Shown here in pieces: positions 56,167 to 60,452 of a stretch of DNA of 60,452 nt. The position numbers and the translations under genes were made by a program. Below the pieces are notes generated by a model. The model was not told the DNA's origin and did no database searches. It saw only the letters and a list, made by a program, of their open reading frames with translations. The number at the start of each line of letters is the position of its first letter. Position 1 is the stretch's first letter. Source of the stretch: Zarea fungicola (lineage: Eukaryota; Ascomycota; Sordariomycetes; Hypocreales; Cordycipitaceae); the NCBI GenBank assembly GCA_900169235.1, contig FWCC01000496.1:1-60452 (forward strand), given 5' to 3'.

Positions 56167-58347
56167 TTACTCGTCGTCATCACAGTCATCATCATCGTGT
56201 CGCGAACTTTTGGACTTGCTCGACTTGCTCGACTTGGGGTTTCTGCGACGAGCATTAAGCTTCTTCAGCTCGTGGTTGACGACGAGAGATGCCAGCAGTT
56301 TGTCAATCTCATGTGAAGATCCCTGTACCTTGGTGTAGAATTCCTTTCGGGACCCAAATAAATGCTTGGCCGTCATTTGAAGAGGCTTGCTCTTGCATGC
56401 GCGGCTTGGATACTTGGAAGAGGAAAGCCAGTCGAGAGAGACTTCCAGGCTCTTCTTGGTGCGGAACTGGTAGTGGTAGAAAGTGGTCATCAGTGGGAAG
56501 ACCAAATCTGACATCCACGCGTATGACTGGGCATGCTGGGCAACTATGTGATGGCTTGATTAGCTTTTCGTCTTGGCGACATGAAAGAGCTTGTGTGACC
56601 TACCAATGGCGTCATACTCGTTGGCCTCCTTAGCCAAGCGACTCATATGTTTCTTGAACGTGGCTAGAATCTCGCGGTAGATGAGCATCATCTGCCACAA
56701 GCTCGCCCAGACAGCCAGGCACTCGTCGGTCTTGAGGGAACCTTGCTGGGCCAGAATCTCGTCAAGCTCCTTGAGGACATCATGCTCAACGGAACGGGCA
56801 GCCTGTCGGGCAATGTTGCGCAAGCGTGCCTGCACGGAGAGAGGGAGGCTGACAAATTTGTTGGAAGGGTCTCGGCACCAGAAAGCGTCCGTCTTCAAAA
56901 TGCGGAAGAAGCAGTTGAGCTTGTGCACATTGGTGACGAGGTTGTGCTTCATGAGGTTAGCAACAAACAACAACCAAGAGAAGAAGAAAAAGCTAACAAC
57001 TCACTCTTGGGAGACCCTTTCCATCGAGGTGGTAGGCGAGAAGGAAGCTCTGGAGTGAACACCTAAACTTGGTGGTGTGCTCACGCTTAATTTCCTCCTC
57101 GACCCACCCCTGCAAGGCTTCGTAACTTGGCACTTTATCCAGGGGAAAGTCCGCCAAGCGGAGGCTACCGCTCTCATGAGCCTCATCATGGTGACGGTAG
57201 GCTTGCACCGTCACCTTGAAGGGCGAGGAGGACTGGTCATTGGACAAATAAAGGGAGATGTCTCTGGGCTTGCCAGTGTGGAAGCGTGGGCCTCTACACA
57301 GCATCTCTTCGGCGACGGCGTCCTGGGACCAGATGTCTTAAAGAGCGGGCTGGGGTTAGCCTGCGGGTGCTTATCGGTGACAGGGGTGTGGGAACCCGAT
57401 GCGTACCTGGGATCCTTCCAATCACAGGCCATGTCATACCGGGAGTGACACGGCTGCATACCAAGTGCGAGTGGTCCGGGAACGCCTTCCGGCACGTGGG
57501 ACAGACACCATTTTCATGGCACTATAATAGTGCAACGGGTGTGTAAGTCAGCAATGGGCAACACTTTTGGGCAGCAAAGCAGATGGCTTGCATGAGTGCA
57601 GACCTGAGAAGGGGGCAGGACACGAGTGGCAACATGACTTACACGAATCTTGGAGACACGGCATGGTACACACGCACCAGACTTGCGCACGTCTGCAGTC
57701 TGCAGAGGGTCGATCAAGTGACGGTGCCTCTTCTCAACCTCTGAGCTGGAGCGGCGACGCTTGAGGTTGGCGACAGCGTCCGGCGACCTTGCATCATGTA
57801 CTTGGATGTGGCTTGGGTACCCAACAGACAGCTGCTTGGGGGAAGGGTGACCATGCTGGGGGTAGGTCCACTCATCATCATGAGCCCTAACCTCGTTCAA
57901 CGCAACTCGAGCGTGGTGGGCATCATGGGTTGCATCCAAGACGGACGACGAACCAGAGTGCTCCGACGGGGAGGTGCTACCGCCGGGAACTAGTTCAGGT
58001 GGAGATTGACTAGTGGTATAGTCTGACGGGGGGGACGGAGCCTCCTCATCATCCGAACGAAACGAGGCATTCATCATGTAAAAGTCGGACTGCAAAGATT
58101 CAAGAGAAAGGGCATCAATGGGATAGGAGGATTCAGCGGCAACAAATTCCTTTTGGACCTGGTAGTAGTCCGCGGGAAGCTGCCAGTCGGACTGAGCAAC
58201 GGTGGACGAGGGCGAGGGATAGGCACCGAGGGGGTGCTGGGGAGTCTCCTGGCAGTAGGAGGTCCAGTCAAAGTACCTGTGGAAGAGCTCGTCTTCCTCG
58301 GGAGAGAGGAAGGAGGAAGGAGATCTACCTCTCTGGAAGGACTCCAT
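56167..58347 (-). CDS. Zn2Cys6-type transcription factor with atypical Cys spacing
   Basis: Five minus-strand exons: 57643..58347, 57407..57521, 57005..57336, 56604..56946 and 56167..56543, giving 623 residues. All joins keep frame. The N-terminal 220 residues are acidic and Ser/Pro-rich, followed by a basic patch (LKRRRSSSEVEKRHRHL). The Cys cluster is C226-x2-C229-x6-C236-x5-C242-x2-C245-x11-C257, so the last gap is 11 instead of the usual 6-8, and one intron cuts the cluster right after R235. The rest is a folded region without the common fungal TF domain signature (for example DIWSQDAVAEEMLCRG, HNLVTNVHKLNCFFRIL). The C-terminus is Ser/Lys-rich and ends in an Asp-rich tail (RHDDDDCDDDE). 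It is probably a nuclear regulator with at least 2 kb of empty upstream sequence. Confidence 0.8.
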
Positions 58348-60350
58348 TTTCTCTGAAATAAATCAAGAAGCTAATGCCTGCAACCGTGTAAGTCACGGGG
58401 TTGGGGTGTGCGGGCTTCAGTGGACCCTGGTTTACACCAGTTTCTTCGAATTAGAGACGGTTCTCTTCGAATTCCTTGTGTCCTACTGCTTTGGGACACA
58501 CTTTGACGCACTTGCTACTCGGTTGTGGTAGCCTTGCCTGACGTGCTTCCGAGCTGAAGGGGGTGGGTATGGCCACCGAGAACTGCAGCAAGTCGTGTGA
58601 ATCCTTGTTGGCACAACCAAAAAATTGGGTGATGACCACTTGCAGGGTGGTGGCTATAGTAATTTGTGGTATGGTATGATATCTCAATAGGAACAAAAAA
58701 GGTGTGGGAGGGTGTGGGAGGGTGTGATATGGTATTGTGAGATGCCGTTCAATAAGGTTGGTGATGGTATCTCGACCTATAGTGTTTGTATACTTGAAGG
58801 TATCTGAGAAGGGTCAATTGCTTCCTTCTTGCTTTCAATGATATCAATTGGATCAATTCAAAGGCTTTGGAGAAGTAGAGAAGAGAAGCAAACGAGCTAC
58901 CCAAGGCCAGGAGGCCGGGTGCCCTCCTTGGGGTCTTTCTTTTTAGTTTCCCATTCATTGCTCTTCCCAAGGGCTTGTCCCGCCGCCAATACGTTGGTGC
59001 CCCCAGCTTTTTCGACTTACACCATCGTCAGAAGATGCATTTTCGGTGTGGCAGGGGTGATTGATTGGTCCGTGGCGGTTTCGCCCCGCTGTTTTGGGCC
59101 AATGGATGAAGGGACTCTCACCGATTTTGACCATTTCGAGCTTGTCTCTGATTGGCCAGAATTAAGCGTTTTTGCCTTCTTGCGTCCTACATCTAACTGA
59201 TGAAGGCATGAAGAAGACCAAATGCTTGTGCTGGTAATGGGATGTCCCAATACCCCTTTCGGTTTGCGTAGAAACGGGTGTCGTCGTCGTTTGCTTGTTT
59301 TCTGTTCCACAGGTTGGGCGTCTTGTGCTTAGACATTTGGGGCTCTTGGTCCCCTTGGAGGCTCATGAACTGAAGAAAGTGCCTGCGCCCGCTGTTCGGG
59401 TCATGTAATTGATGGCGCAACTTTTTTTTTTCTGGGCTCTTGGTTGATCACAATTATGATGAGAAGAGGAAAAGAAAACACAGGCTCACTACACCAAAAA
59501 CAGGAAACGATCTCTCCTTTCCTTCGTGCTCTTTCTCTCTCTCGTTTCCCGTCCTCCTCTTTGAACTAAACTAGCGTACGAGGCTAAAAAAGAAATCCCC
59601 TGTCCAAGCCCAGAAAATTTAGTTAAAACCCCTAGTGAAGTAGTGAAGGAATAGGTGAGCCTGGGGCGTGGGAAAGGGCCAAAGGAGCAGAACAAATGCT
59701 CTGTGCGGCAAAGTAAATTTGTGGTGTAAGCCAGAGCCGCCGTGGTGCGTGCTACTCTGGTTTGAGAAGGGGGCGTAGATAGATAAGGCAAAGAACTGGA
59801 AGAAAAATAAAATGAAGCGTGTTTTTATGCTGGGGCTATAAGAAACTATGGCGCAAATCTAAGCCGTAAATGTAGGTGACGGAGAAAAAAAGGCCCAGGA
59901 GGCTTTGAGAACATGCATGGCATGAAGGACGTGGAGGACATGTCCCGAAAATTTGGGACTCGGGCTCCGGCAACGGTTTGGGGAATGGGTTGGTTCAACT
60001 GTCCCCCACCCCAGTCTAGTTGTTGTGCATGGAGGCATAGTTGGGCTTGCTATTTACTCAAACTAGACAAGGGGGCCAGACAAAAAATGGCTTTTGCCTG
60101 TTGGTGGTGGCTTGGTCTTTGGTTTCTGTACGGAGTATTACGGCGGCGTTGGATGTACCGGGGGGAAGACGGATTGACCGACGACAGGGGTCCTGGCTAG
60201 TCGCCTTGGACCTTTTTATATCTTACGAGGACCATTATCAAGACTGTTGAAAAACAGGTCTGAGCAGTAAGTGGTGGGAGATTGAACCGTATATACTGGT
60301 ATTGGTTCCAAGAGTACAGATTATGACAAACATTCAATTGTTGAAGAAAG
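58348..60350. other. Upstream region of the Cys-cluster factor
   Basis: About 2 kb without a supported gene. It includes tandem ggtgtgggag copies at 58701-58720 and a tacggagta motif near 60129. Confidence 0.5.
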
Positions 60351-60452
60351 ATGGAGGGCGATCCTAGTCATTTTGACAAGGATGTATTTCTGAAAGCCTT
60401 GGCGGCCATGCACAATTTCTGCAGCCCATTTACAGTGGGTGGCAAGAAGTAT
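60351..60452 (+). CDS. Possible 5' end of a gene cut by the window edge
   Basis: From the ATG at 60351 an open frame of 34 codons runs to the last base (starting MEGDPSHFDKD, later LAALAAMHNF-like alanine-rich sequence and CSPFTVGGKKY). It reads like ordinary soluble protein, but it is short, has no recognisable motif, and the stop or first splice lies outside the window. Confidence 0.3.
   Translation, partial: MEGDPSHFDKDVFLKALAAMHNFCSPFTVGGKKY

Overview
The window looks like nuclear DNA of a filamentous ascomycete (Pezizomycotina), probably a sordariomycete of the Hypocreales type. The reasons are short spliceosomal introns with GTAAGT-like donors and CTAAC/CTAAT branch sites, fungal Zn2Cys6 regulators, an eqolisin (G1) protease, a UstYa/DUF3328 protein, a fungal annexin with a Pro/Gln/Gly/Tyr-rich head, and an RTG2-type Ppx/GppA protein. 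The exact genus cannot be read from the sequence. I rebuilt exon joins by hand from splice motifs, reading phase and family conservation; none has transcript support.

Layout. 0-4 kb: a proline/serine-rich protein with a C-terminal coiled coil (+) facing a multi-spanning membrane protein (-). 4-7 kb: a quiet stretch, then a secreted glutamic peptidase. 7.9-12.2 kb: a Zn2Cys6 regulator (+) tail to tail with a DHA1-type MFS drug transporter (-), whose promoter is rich in CGG triplets. 12.6-15 kb: a TPR/SET methyltransferase-like protein. 16-26 kb: an accessory-looking stretch with a crotonase-fold enzyme, an aldo/keto reductase cut by an in-frame stop, a serine carboxypeptidase whose expected catalytic Asp appears to be Gly, a 62-residue secreted peptide and a DUF3328 (UstYa-like) membrane oxidase with both HxxHC motifs. 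26-31 kb: a P-loop kinase and three small secreted or membrane proteins. 33-39 kb: annexin, an unknown 262-residue protein, and a poly-Q protein with a C2HC finger. 39-58 kb: sparse, regulator-like genes separated by long empty intervals (4.3 and 6.2 kb): a BTB-like protein with Ser/Gln microsatellites, a disordered 645-residue protein, RTG2, and a Zn2Cys6-like factor with atypical spacing. The last 2 kb is upstream sequence, ending with a possible partial gene at the edge.

How the genes fit together. No polyketide synthase, NRPS or terpene synthase is present, so this is not a classical metabolite cluster. The most suggestive grouping is 20-26 kb (carboxypeptidase, small secreted peptide, UstYa-like oxidase), which has some parts expected of a fungal ribosomal-peptide pathway. 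The candidate peptide has no repeated cores, though, and two enzymes beside it look damaged. The regulator plus exporter at 8-12 kb could act as a separate inducible efflux module.
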